Assembly: GCA_002342345.1 (NCBI GenBank)
Contig: DDPU01000078.1
Span: forward strand, 20,916-29,013
DNA: 8,098 bases
Direction: 5' to 3'
Source of the DNA: Verrucomicrobia bacterium UBA2460
Lineage (GTDB): Bacteria; Verrucomicrobiota; Verrucomicrobiia; Methylacidiphilales; Verrucolacustridaceae
In this document: one piece after another, positions 1-6,513 of the stretch
Numbering within the stretch: the stretch's first letter is position 1
Layout: every line of letters starts with the position of its first letter
Program-made: the position numbers and the translations under genes
Notes under the pieces: generated by a model
The model's database searches: none
Told to the model about the DNA's origin: nothing
The model's input: the letters and a program-made list of their open reading frames with translations, nothing else

Positions 1-41
1 CCGGTCCGGCTTTTCTGGACGGAGCGTGGGAGACGGTCGAT

Positions 42-284
42 TTACTTCTTTTCCGCGTAATGGTGCAAGCGATTCGACAAAATGAAAAATGTCGGCGCCC
101 AAAGACCCACAAAAATCCCAAACCTCTCCGCGTAGGACCGTTTGGCCTCGGCAATCGCATCGCCCATCCCGGGTGCCCCAAACTGACCTCCCGCAGAAAA
201 CCAAATCATCACGGAACCAATGATGGAGAGGAATCCCAAGGCAAAGCATAGGTTACTGAGGAACTGGATTTGTTCTTTATTCAT
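42..284 (-). CDS. Small two-helix membrane protein, function unknown
   Basis: I do not recognise this 80-residue protein. It has a short polar N-terminus (MNKEQ), a hydrophobic segment at about residues 8-30 and a second at about 54-70, and ends in a basic tail (HHYAEKK). The roughly 23-residue linker between them holds a Gly-rich stretch (AGGQFGAPGMG) followed by a charged helix-like part (AEAKRSYAERF). By charge, both ends probably face the cytoplasm. The codon choice and the clean membrane pattern make it look like a real gene rather than a chance frame. The start has no well-placed Shine-Dalgarno: a GGAGG lies about 16 bases upstream, which is too far. It follows nrdA on the same strand after 160 bases with no clear terminator between, so it may be read through from the nrd operon, but no functional link can be shown. 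Confidence 0.7.
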   Translation of the reverse strand: MNKEQIQFLSNLCFALGFLSIIGSVMIWFSAGGQFGAPGMGDAIAEAKRSYAERFGIFVGLWAPTFFILSNRLHHYAEKK

Positions 285-444
285 GTCTTTAGGCTGATCC
301 CCTCCGGTCCCCCTTCAAGTTTATTCCTCTGTTGCCAGTGACAGGTCTGACACGGGAGAACCATGCGTCTTACAGTTTGGGAGGCCTCGTCCGCTCGGCA
401 TTTCCCCGGCTCACACCAATTCAGGAATGAGACCAAGGGTACTA

Positions 445-3400
445 CTATTGGCAAGCCTCGCATTCGCCGCCATTTCTCATGGCCTCCAACGAGCAGGCCA
501 TTTTCTGCTCTGCGGTGTACTCTTTTTTCGCCGTTTCACCCTCGGTTGTCTCCCCATCCGTCAGGGATGCCTTGACCTCCTTCTTTAGCTTTACAGTCGC
601 TTTTTCAATGTTGGAGGCGCCGAGAGTCCGCAGGTAATAGGTCGTCTTCAGCCCCTGATGCCAAGCCAACCGGTACATACGGGACAGAACCTTCAGGTCG
701 GGCTGGCCAAGGAACAGATTGAGGGACTGGCTCTGATCGATCCACTTTTGCCGCCGGGCGGCCGCGGCCATGATCCACTCAAAACCCACGGCAAACGCCG
801 TCAGATACCTCTGCTTCAGTTCTTCGGGAATACCCTCCACCGGAGAGAGTTCCCCATCGAAGTATTTCAGCTGGTCGACCATCTGCTGGTTCCAAAGACC
901 GGCCTTCTTGAGATCGCGCACCAGGAACGGGTTGAGCACGATAAATTCGCCTGAGAGGTTGCTCTTCACAAAGAGATTTTTATAGGTCGGCTCAATGCAG
1001 GGTGAGGTTGCCGTGATGTTGGAGATCGTCGCGGTCGGCGCGATCGCCAGCACGTTCGAGTTCCGCATCCCGTGGGCGCGGATCTTTTCGCGAAGCGGCG
1101 TCCAATCCATTTTGCCGCCCCTCGGCACCTCCACCGGAACCCCGCGCTCCTGTTCCAGCAGGTCCAGGGTATCCTGCGGCAGCAATCCCCGATCCCATTT
1201 GGAGCCGCGATAGCTGGAGTAGGTTCCCCTCTCCGCCGCAAGATCACTCGATGCCTCGTAGGCGAAGTAGGCGATTGCCTCCATCATCTCATCGTTGAAT
1301 TGCACCGCTGCTTCGGAGGCGAAGGAAAGGCCCTTCATGTACAGGGCGTTCTGCAGACCCATCACCCCCAGCCCGACCGGCCTATGCCGGGAATTTGCCG
1401 TCTTCGCAGCCTCCGTCGGGTAAAAATTGATGTCGATAACGTTGTCCAAAGCCCGCACCGCCACCCGGACCGTCTCCCGCAGTTTTGGCAGATCAAGAGT
1501 GCCGTCCGGCTTGATGTGGGTGTCGAGGATCACGGATCCGAGGTTGCAGACCGCCGTCTCGTCCTTGCCGGTGTTCAGGGTGATTTCCGTACAGAGATTG
1601 GAGCTGTGGATCACCCCGGTGTGGTCCTGGGGACTGCGCACATTGCATGCATCCTTGAAGGTGATCCAGGGATGCCCCGTCTCAAAGAGCATCGCCAGCA
1701 TCCGCTTCCACACCTCGATGGCCGGGATCTTGTGCCCCCAGATCTCGCCGCGGTCGGCCTTTTTTTCGTAAGCCAGATAGGCTTCCTCAAATTTCTTGCC
1801 GTAACTGTGATGGAGGTCCGGCACCTCGCTGGAGCGGAAAAATGTCCAATCCTCACGGGCTTCCATCCTTTTCATGAAAAGATCGGGAATCCAGTTGGCC
1901 GTGTTCATGTCATGGCAGCGGCGGCGGTCATCCCCGGTGTTTTTCCGGAGTTCCAGGAAATCAAAAAGGTCGTTGTGCCATGTTTCCAGATATGCGCACC
2001 CGGAACCTTTTCGTTTGCCGCCCTGGTTCACCGCAACCAGCAGATCGTTGTGTAGCTTGAGGAAGGGGATTACCCCCTGGCTTTCCCCATTGGTCCCGCC
2101 GATGTAACTCCCCGTCCCGCGAACGCTGGTCCAGGAACCGCCCAGACCACCGGCCCACTTGGAAAGCATGGCGTTTTCGGCCACACCCCTCTGCATAATG
2201 CCGTCGATGGAGTCGTCCACCCAGTACAGGTAACAGGAGGATAGCTGGCTATGGTTGGTGCCGGAATTGAACAGGGTCGGCGTAGAGGAGCAAAAGCGCC
2301 GGCTCTTGTAGAGGTTGTAAAGCTCGGTTGCTCTCTGCTCCCGCTCTTTGGCCTCCGCGTGGAAAAGGCCCATGGCCACCCGCATCCAGAAAAACTGCGG
2401 GGTCTCCAGCCTGCGCGGGTTCGCGGCTTTCTTGTCGATGATCAGGTAGCGGTCGTACAGGGTCTGCACGCCGAGAAAATCAAACTCGAGGTCTGCCAGT
2501 GGATCGAGCGCCGCTGCCATTTTTTCAATGTCGTACTTGAGCAGATCCTGGCTGAAGCGCCCGATGGCAATACCGCGATCGATGGCCTCGCGGAATCGGC
2601 GCCGGTGGAAGTCGCGCAGGGCACCCACCCCGTCGCGCACGATGTCCCAGCCGAGCACCTCCTCGTAAATGAAGGAGAGCTGGATGCGGCCGGCAAATTT
2701 GGCGAAGTCGGCGTCCTTTTCGATCAGCGTCTTCGCATTCAGGCTGATGGTGTTGTTAAGATCGGCCTTTTTGATCCCGTCAAAAACCGAGCGACGCAGC
2801 TCTTTCTCGATCTCCCCGGCCCCAAGGCACAGATCTAACCCGATCGAGGCGAATTCGATCCGCGCCCGAAGATCGGCCCCGTCCCACAGGTAGGTGGTCC
2901 CATCGGCGTTGGTGACCACCACCATTCCCTCCGCTGGTCCGGCGGCAACGTCCGTCTCCTCCCCGCGGGCTTTCCTCTCCCTCAGTTCGGTCCGTGTGGC
3001 ACGATAAAGGATGTAGCGCTCGGCCACCTTATAGTGCCCCGCTCTCATCAGTTCCTCCTGAACGAGGTCCTGCACCTCCTCGATGTGGATCGTCGCCTGG
3101 TTCAGTTCGATCACCCGGAGGGTCACCCCACGGGCGATCGCCGCCGCCGGAGCCGAGTCCATCCGCAAGGCCAAAAAGGCCTGCCGAACCGCCACCTCGA
3201 TTTTCGACTCGTTCCAAGGCACCACCTGCCCCATCCGGCGTATCAGCCTGGTCGTGCAAACCGGGGCATCACCGTCGGCCTGAATGTCCTCAGGACGGCG
3301 CTTGCGTTCCACTACCAGGCTCCGGGCGACATCGTAAGCGTTGTTATCCACAAGGGTCTTTTCCACCAGCGTCCGCAGGTCCTCGATCTTGAGCCGCAAC

Positions 3401-3720
3401 GGCCGCTCCGCCAAGGCTTGCCTGGCCAGGTTCTTGCCCACCTCCGTGCATATCCGGGCCACCCAACGCCGGTTCGATTCCGTGAAAATGGAATCCTGAC
3501 CCTTGGCCTTGAGCAGGCGGGCCAGGCTACGGCCAACCATTTCAGCCACCTCGGCCAGACTGAAGGCATGGTGTTTCTCCCCGTCAATTACCTCGATTTC
3601 AGGAAGCTCAACCTGGACGTCCTCCACAGTCTTGCCCCACTCGGCCGGAGTCCCCTCCGGAAGGTTGAGAAACCGTTTCATCGCCAGATCCACATCCACT
3701 TCGCGCCGATCCATCTTCAT
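445..3720 (-). CDS. nrdA: Ribonucleoside-diphosphate reductase, large (alpha) subunit, class I
   Basis: This 1091-residue subunit reduces ribonucleoside diphosphates to deoxyribonucleotides in the cytoplasm, using the oxidant made by NrdB. The N-terminus has a degenerate ATP-cone-like segment (about 40-140), then a standard ATP cone (about 155-246, with LIRRMGQVVPWNESKI), which is normally the dATP/ATP activity switch. The catalytic barrel follows. Visible active-site residues are C496 (SSCYL) and C725 (AVCNLGS), the redox pair; N708, C710 and E712 in NLCTEI, with C710 the thiyl-radical Cys; Y1028-Y1029 (KTTYYLRT), the radical-transfer tyrosines; and C1087/C1090 in the C-terminal CEACQ, which relay electrons from thioredoxin-like donors. 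The frame stays open upstream to 3825, but the added 35 residues overlap nrdB and lack family character. The ATG at 3720 has AAGGAG eight bases upstream. It ends in tandem TAG codons. Overall layout and sequence resemble chlamydial NrdA. Confidence 0.97.
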   Translation of the reverse strand: MKMDRREVDVDLAMKRFLNLPEGTPAEWGKTVEDVQVELPEIEVIDGEKHHAFSLAEVAEMVGRSLARLLKAKGQDSIFTESNRRWVARICTEVGKNLARQALAERPLRLKIEDLRTLVEKTLVDNNAYDVARSLVVERKRRPEDIQADGDAPVCTTRLIRRMGQVVPWNESKIEVAVRQAFLALRMDSAPAAAIARGVTLRVIELNQATIHIEEVQDLVQEELMRAGHYKVAERYILYRATRTELRERKARGEETDVAAGPAEGMVVVTNADGTTYLWDGADLRARIEFASIGLDLCLGAGEIEKELRRSVFDGIKKADLNNTISLNAKTLIEKDADFAKFAGRIQLSFIYEEVLGWDIVRDGVGALRDFHRRRFREAIDRGIAIGRFSQDLLKYDIEKMAAALDPLADLEFDFLGVQTLYDRYLIIDKKAANPRRLETPQFFWMRVAMGLFHAEAKEREQRATELYNLYKSRRFCSSTPTLFNSGTNHSQLSSCYLYWVDDSIDGIMQRGVAENAMLSKWAGGLGGSWTSVRGTGSYIGGTNGESQGVIPFLKLHNDLLVAVNQGGKRKGSGCAYLETWHNDLFDFLELRKNTGDDRRRCHDMNTANWIPDLFMKRMEAREDWTFFRSSEVPDLHHSYGKKFEEAYLAYEKKADRGEIWGHKIPAIEVWKRMLAMLFETGHPWITFKDACNVRSPQDHTGVIHSSNLCTEITLNTGKDETAVCNLGSVILDTHIKPDGTLDLPKLRETVRVAVRALDNVIDINFYPTEAAKTANSRHRPVGLGVMGLQNALYMKGLSFASEAAVQFNDEMMEAIAYFAYEASSDLAAERGTYSSYRGSKWDRGLLPQDTLDLLEQERGVPVEVPRGGKMDWTPLREKIRAHGMRNSNVLAIAPTATISNITATSPCIEPTYKNLFVKSNLSGEFIVLNPFLVRDLKKAGLWNQQMVDQLKYFDGELSPVEGIPEELKQRYLTAFAVGFEWIMAAAARRQKWIDQSQSLNLFLGQPDLKVLSRMYRLAWHQGLKTTYYLRTLGASNIEKATVKLKKEVKASLTDGETTEGETAKKEYTAEQKMACSLEAMRNGGECEACQ

Positions 3721-3728
3721 GAGAGTTG

Positions 3729-3734
3729 CTCCTT
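3729..3734 (-). promoter_or_regulatory. nrdA ribosome binding site
   Basis: AAGGAG on the minus strand, eight bases before the ATG at 3720 and inside the 37-base nrdB-nrdA gap. It fixes the nrdA start at 3720 rather than at the upstream in-frame ATG at 3825, which would lie within nrdB. Confidence 0.85.
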
Positions 3735-3757
3735 CCGCTGCTTGCCCGGGTCCGAAA

Positions 3758-4846
3758 TCAGAGTTCGTCGTCGTGCACGGCCGCCAAGGCCGATGACTTC
3801 TGGTACTCCGTGACGCGCCCTTCAAAGAAATTCTGCTCTTTTTTGATGTCCATCATCTCGGCCAACCAAGGAAGCGGATTGGCCAGATCCCCATGCAGGG
3901 GCTTCAGACCGACGCCCTCGAGCCTCCGGTCCGCGATGTAATCGATGTAGGACGTGAACTCCGACAGGCTCAGACCCACGGCGTTGACCGGAAGACAGTC
4001 CTTGATGAAGGTCTTTTCCAGTTCCACTGCCTGTGCCATCGTCTGCCGGAGTTCCTCCTTGAACTCCTCGGTCCAGATCTCCCGGTTCTCCTCGACGAGA
4101 TCCATGAAGAGGTTGCGGAAAACCTCGATATGATTGGACTCATCCCGCAGGGTATAGCGGAACATCTGCCCGATCCCGGGAAACTTGTTTTGGCGATATA
4201 ACGACAAAACCATCCCAAATAACCCGTAAAACTGGGTTCCCTCCATGCACTGGCCGAAAACGAACATGTTCTTGGCGAGGAGTTTTTTGTTTTCCGGCTT
4301 CGTCAAATCCAGGTCCCTCCGCAGGTTTCTGGAAATCCCGGTAACAAACTCGTTCTTTTTCACGATGGAATCGACATCCTCGAACATTGCCTCGCACTCG
4401 TGGGGGTTGATGCCCAGCGAGCTGATCATGTAGAGCAGCGAATCGGCGTGGATGTTCTCCTCGTGGGCATGGCGACCAAGCACCAGCTTGAGCTCGGGCG
4501 CCGTTACCAGTTCCCTGACCACATGCTGGATGTTGTCGCCCACAATCCCTTCGGCCGCGGAAAAGTATCCAATTCCCATCCGGATAATCCACCTCTCCAC
4601 ATCACTGACCGCCTTGCTGTCCTTCCACTGCTCAATGTCTTTGCCCATGCCGATGTCCTCGGGCTCCCAGTGGTTCGCCTTCATTTTTCGATAAAGGTCG
4701 TAGGCCCAGGCATATTTCAACGGGAGGAGGTTGAAGGTCATTGTCTCCTTCCCAAGGATCACTCTCTTGCCCGCAAAAGCGGCCTCGGCCTTCTTCTTAT
4801 CGAGGACGAATTTGCGCCCTCCCACCGTAAATTCGGTCTGCATCAT
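3758..4846 (-). CDS. nrdB: Ribonucleoside-diphosphate reductase, small (beta) subunit, class Ic type with Leu at the radical-Tyr position
   Basis: This 362-residue ferritin-like subunit carries the dimetal cofactor that generates the radical in NrdA. The six ligands are all visible: E99 (SAAEG), E130 and H133 (EENIH), E202 (CMEGT), E236 and H239 (RDESNH). The residue four after H133, where class Ia enzymes carry the radical tyrosine (E. coli Y122) and Chlamydia trachomatis carries F127, is L137 (CTG, 4436-4438). The first ligand is Glu, as in Chlamydia, not Asp as in E. coli. Radical-transfer residues align: W60, Y231 (equivalent to chlamydial Y222) and C-terminal Y348. This points to a class Ic enzyme with a probable Mn(IV)/Fe(III) cofactor in place of a tyrosyl radical; the metal content is inference. 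R2-like ligand-binding oxidase is unlikely given the adjacent nrdA and the intact radical path. It is the first gene of the operon, and the order B-A is the reverse of E. coli. Confidence 0.96.
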   Translation of the reverse strand: MMQTEFTVGGRKFVLDKKKAEAAFAGKRVILGKETMTFNLLPLKYAWAYDLYRKMKANHWEPEDIGMGKDIEQWKDSKAVSDVERWIIRMGIGYFSAAEGIVGDNIQHVVRELVTAPELKLVLGRHAHEENIHADSLLYMISSLGINPHECEAMFEDVDSIVKKNEFVTGISRNLRRDLDLTKPENKKLLAKNMFVFGQCMEGTQFYGLFGMVLSLYRQNKFPGIGQMFRYTLRDESNHIEVFRNLFMDLVEENREIWTEEFKEELRQTMAQAVELEKTFIKDCLPVNAVGLSLSEFTSYIDYIADRRLEGVGLKPLHGDLANPLPWLAEMMDIKKEQNFFEGRVTEYQKSSALAAVHDDEL

Positions 4847-4854
4847 TTTACATG

Positions 4855-4860
4855 CCTCCT
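4855..4860 (-). promoter_or_regulatory. nrdB ribosome binding site
   Basis: Perfect AGGAGG on the minus strand, eight bases upstream of the ATG at 4846. This is the strongest ribosome binding site in the window, consistent with high expression. An ATG immediately followed by TAA lies between it and the real start, only one base from the AGGAGG, and is probably not used. Confidence 0.85.
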
Positions 4861-4870
4861 TGCAACAGCC

Positions 4871-4900
4871 CTGCAGAAACGGACGTTTCCGAAACTGCAG
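4871..4900 (-). promoter_or_regulatory. Symmetric stem-loop in nrdB leader, just upstream of the ribosome binding site
   Basis: Read as nrd-sense RNA, this 30-base block folds as a 6-bp stem with CTGCAG at both ends, a symmetric internal loop of three U on each side, a 4-bp stem (CGGA with UCCG) and an AACG tetraloop. At DNA level it also contains three alternating GAAAC/GTTTC half-sites (4876-4880, 4885-4889, 4891-4895). It ends ten bases before the AGGAGG. It could be an RNA element acting on translation or stability, or an operator; the sequence alone does not decide. Confidence 0.5.
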
Positions 4901-4916
4901 TAGTTCTGATTTTCGG

Positions 4917-4944
4917 TGAATTTACGTATTTTTGCGTAAATTCA
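4917..4944. repeat. Inverted repeat with perfect 10-base arms in the nrdBA leader
   Basis: Arms TGAATTTACG (4917-4926) and CGTAAATTCA (4935-4944) are perfect reverse complements around an 8-base spacer. The repeat lies about 75 bases upstream of the nrdB start and downstream of the predicted promoter. It could bind a dimeric regulator or form a hairpin in the leader RNA. No U-tract follows it in the nrd direction, so it does not look like a terminator or classical attenuator. It does not resemble the NrdR box. Confidence 0.6.
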
Positions 4945-4977
4945 TTAGCTAGCCTAATGCACCATTGAGTTGTGGTG
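4943..4977. repeat. Two further short inverted repeats in the nrdBA leader
   Basis: CATTAG (4943-4948) and CTAATG (4954-4959) flank a 5-base spacer. CACCA (4960-4964) and TGGTG (4973-4977) flank an 8-base spacer. They follow directly on the 10-base-arm repeat with no gap; the first pair even shares two bases with it. Each alone is weak; their unbroken succession is what makes them worth noting. Confidence 0.4.
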
Positions 4978-4996
4978 AACGAGTTCAAGACGACTA

Positions 4997-5024
4997 GGAA
5001 TAGTGTGCGGGAAACCCTTGTCAA
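4997..5024 (-). promoter_or_regulatory. Probable sigma-70-type promoter for nrdBA
   Basis: On the minus strand a perfect TTGACA -35 (5019-5024) is followed, after 16 bases, by TATTCC (4997-5002) as a weak -10. This would start transcription near 4990 and give a leader of about 145 bases carrying all the inverted repeats described here. The -35 is a full consensus match; the -10 matches at only three positions, so the exact placement is uncertain. Confidence 0.45.
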
Positions 5025-5272
5025 ACATCTTTGAAAACTTTTTTTCTTTTGTGCGCATATTGCTTAAATAAAGGCAAATAGGTCCCTTTTCCCCTCGAAA
5101 AATCACCCCAACCCTCTGCCCCACTTATTCACCATCCTGTTTTTCGATCCCAAAACCCACATGTTCCGCCACAAATCTGGCACAATCTCCGCCATCAACC
5201 TCTAGACCCGGATCCCAAGACAACCTCCCTTCCCTCCCCGTACATCACCGGAAACGCGTGCGCCTGCATCCA
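5025..5272. other. Intergenic region between msrBA and the nrd promoter, no gene seen
   Basis: No credible coding frame, RNA gene or clear terminator was found in this part of the 426-base gap between nrdB and msrBA. The side near the promoter is AT-rich with a run of seven T on the plus strand (5039-5045). The remainder toward msrBA is strongly pyrimidine-rich on the plus strand. No stem-loop with a U-tract ends the msrBA transcript, so transcription from msrBA might continue into nrdBA. Confidence 0.5.
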
Positions 5273-6325
5273 TTATTTCGGCACGATGCAGCCTGGTCCT
5301 CCGTGTTTTTGGTGATATTTCTGATGGTACTCCTCCGCCTTGGTGTAGGGACCCGCCAGATCCACCTGCGTCACAATCGGCCGGGGAAATTTTTTTTCCT
5401 GGATGAGCCTGGCGATCACCTCCCGCGCCGCCGACTCCTGCTCCGGGCGCGTGAAAAAAATCGCCGAACGGTACTGGTCCCCCAAATCCGGCCCCTGCCG
5501 ATTCAGCGTCGTCGGATCATGGATCTTGAAAAAATATTCCAGAATCTTGACCGTGCTGATTTTCCCGGGATTGTACTCCACCTTAACCACCTCGGCATGG
5601 CCCGTGTCGTGCCCGCACACCTCCTGGTAGGTGGGATTTTTGCTCCAACCACCGGAATAACCCACTTCCGTGCCGGTCACTCCCGGAAGTTCGTCGAACG
5701 CCGCCTGCACTCCCCAGAAACAGCCGGCCCCAAGCAATAATGTCTCGGTTTCGGGAGCCGGCCCCGCCTCCTGGAAGGTCAATACCGCCGAGTTGATGCA
5801 GTACCGCAACCCCGTCGGCTTCGGCCCATCCGGGAACACATGGCCAAGGTGCGTCTTGCAACGTACGCAGTGCACTTCTGTCCGGCTCATTCCGTGGGAG
5901 CTGTCGGTCGTCTCCCCGATGTTTTCCTCCGCGAACGGCTGAAAAAAACTTGGCCACCCGGTGCCCGAATCAAACTTGTCGTCCGACTTAAAAAGCGGCA
6001 GTCCGCACCCGGCGCAAAAATAAACCCCGTTTTTGTGGTTATCGTGAAACACCCCGCAGAACGCCCTCTCCGTCCCCTGCGTCCTGCCAATCCGGAACTG
6101 CTCAATCGTCAGCCTGTTCGCCCACTCCTTGTCGGACCTGATGACGAATGGAGCTTGGACCGCGGTCCCAGGTTTTAACCCATCCTCCAAAAGCCTGACC
6201 TGAACCTCTTTCGGTTGCCGCTTTTTCTCAGAAACCCCTGCCATGAGTCCACCATAGCCCACCCACCAACCCCCGACGAGAAACAGAATCCCGAGGATGA
6301 CAAAAATTTGGGCTACTTTATTCAT
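5273..6325 (-). CDS. msrBA: Membrane-anchored MsrB-MsrA fusion, peptide-methionine sulfoxide reductase (R and S)
   Basis: This 350-residue bifunctional enzyme reduces both epimers of methionine sulfoxide in proteins. Residues about 7-29 are hydrophobic and form a membrane anchor or uncleaved signal, followed by a basic linker (EKKRQPK). MsrB spans about 65-185: zinc-type cysteines C104/C107 and C153/C156, motif GTGWPSFF, and catalytic C176 in RYCINSA. MsrA spans about 195-342: catalytic C202 in GAGCFWG, GHAEVV, and [13 protein letters not shown]346 in the tail (GGPGCIVPK) is a probable resolving Cys. In MsrB the usual resolving-Cys site is T122, but C90 (ERAFCGVF) could take that role, as in some other MsrBs. 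The order MsrB-MsrA is less usual than MsrA-MsrB. AAGGAG lies three bases before the ATG, which is close. The anchor suggests work in the periplasm, but the basic residues after it leave the topology open. Confidence 0.95.
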   Translation of the reverse strand: MNKVAQIFVILGILFLVGGWWVGYGGLMAGVSEKKRQPKEVQVRLLEDGLKPGTAVQAPFVIRSDKEWANRLTIEQFRIGRTQGTERAFCGVFHDNHKNGVYFCAGCGLPLFKSDDKFDSGTGWPSFFQPFAEENIGETTDSSHGMSRTEVHCVRCKTHLGHVFPDGPKPTGLRYCINSAVLTFQEAGPAPETETLLLGAGCFWGVQAAFDELPGVTGTEVGYSGGWSKNPTYQEVCGHDTGHAEVVKVEYNPGKISTVKILEYFFKIHDPTTLNRQGPDLGDQYRSAIFFTRPEQESAAREVIARLIQEKKFPRPIVTQVDLAGPYTKAEEYHQKYHQKHGGPGCIVPK

Positions 6326-6456
6326 AATCTCCTTAGACTGCCTTGAGTCGCCGTCTGTTCAACTGGGCAGGGCCCGGTAAGGCAAAAGTCCTGACCAGCA
6401 GCTTTAAGACCCAGGTAGGGCGGGCCCGATGAGGGCTTCTTTGATGACATGCACAG

Positions 6457-6477
6457 GGCGGGATCATCGTTCCCGCC
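6457..6477. terminator. GC-rich stem-loop downstream of lipA, possible terminator without U-tract
   Basis: GGCGGGA (6457-6463) and TCCCGCC (6471-6477) are perfect 7-base arms around a 7-base loop, 36 bases past the lipA stop. The position suits the end of the lipA transcript, but no T-run follows on either strand, so it is not a standard intrinsic terminator. It may instead be part of an intergenic repeat. Confidence 0.3.
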
Positions 6478-6513
6478 TCACCCTAATCTTCCTCCCAATA
6501 TCAATCGAACCCG

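Noticed and set aside
1..41. Possible short hairpin after the 80-residue gene
   Set aside because: Only about five pairs including a G-U, no U-tract in the right direction, and too near the edge to judge.
338..353. Inverted repeat GTGACAG / CTGACAC downstream of nrdA
   Set aside because: One mismatch, a 2-base spacer and no U-tract; cannot be supported as a terminator or operator.
281..463. 60-codon minus-strand frame overlapping the nrdA end and touching the 80-residue gene by ATGA
   Set aside because: The ATGA overlap and a CQTC motif are tempting, but there is no good Shine-Dalgarno, it overlaps nrdA, and the composition is not protein-like. Conservation could revive it.
1072..2055. 327-codon plus-strand frame antisense to nrdA
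   Set aside because: Lies wholly within a highly conserved nrdA catalytic region; long antisense frames are expected with this codon use, and the product shows no recognisable domain.
3034..3813. 259-codon plus-strand frame antisense to nrdA and the nrdB end
   Set aside because: Shadow of the real minus-strand genes; no domain pattern, rich in His, Pro and Arg as mirrored frames often are.
3721..3825. 35-residue N-terminal extension of NrdA from an upstream ATG
   Set aside because: It overlaps the end of nrdB in another frame and has no NrdA-like residues. The ATG at 3720 has a well-spaced AAGGAG.
4848..4853. ATG-TAA start-stop pair just upstream of nrdB
   Set aside because: Only one base from the AGGAGG, too close for initiation; the ATG at 4846 is properly spaced. 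Probably chance.
5033..5050. T-rich run considered as a terminator
   Set aside because: No GC-rich stem precedes it on the plus strand, and for the minus-strand transcripts it would be an A-run.
6326..6450. Search for a tRNA or small RNA in the lipA-msrBA gap
   Set aside because: No cloverleaf or T-loop motif could be formed; only scattered GGGCCC and CTGGG/CCCAG pairings.
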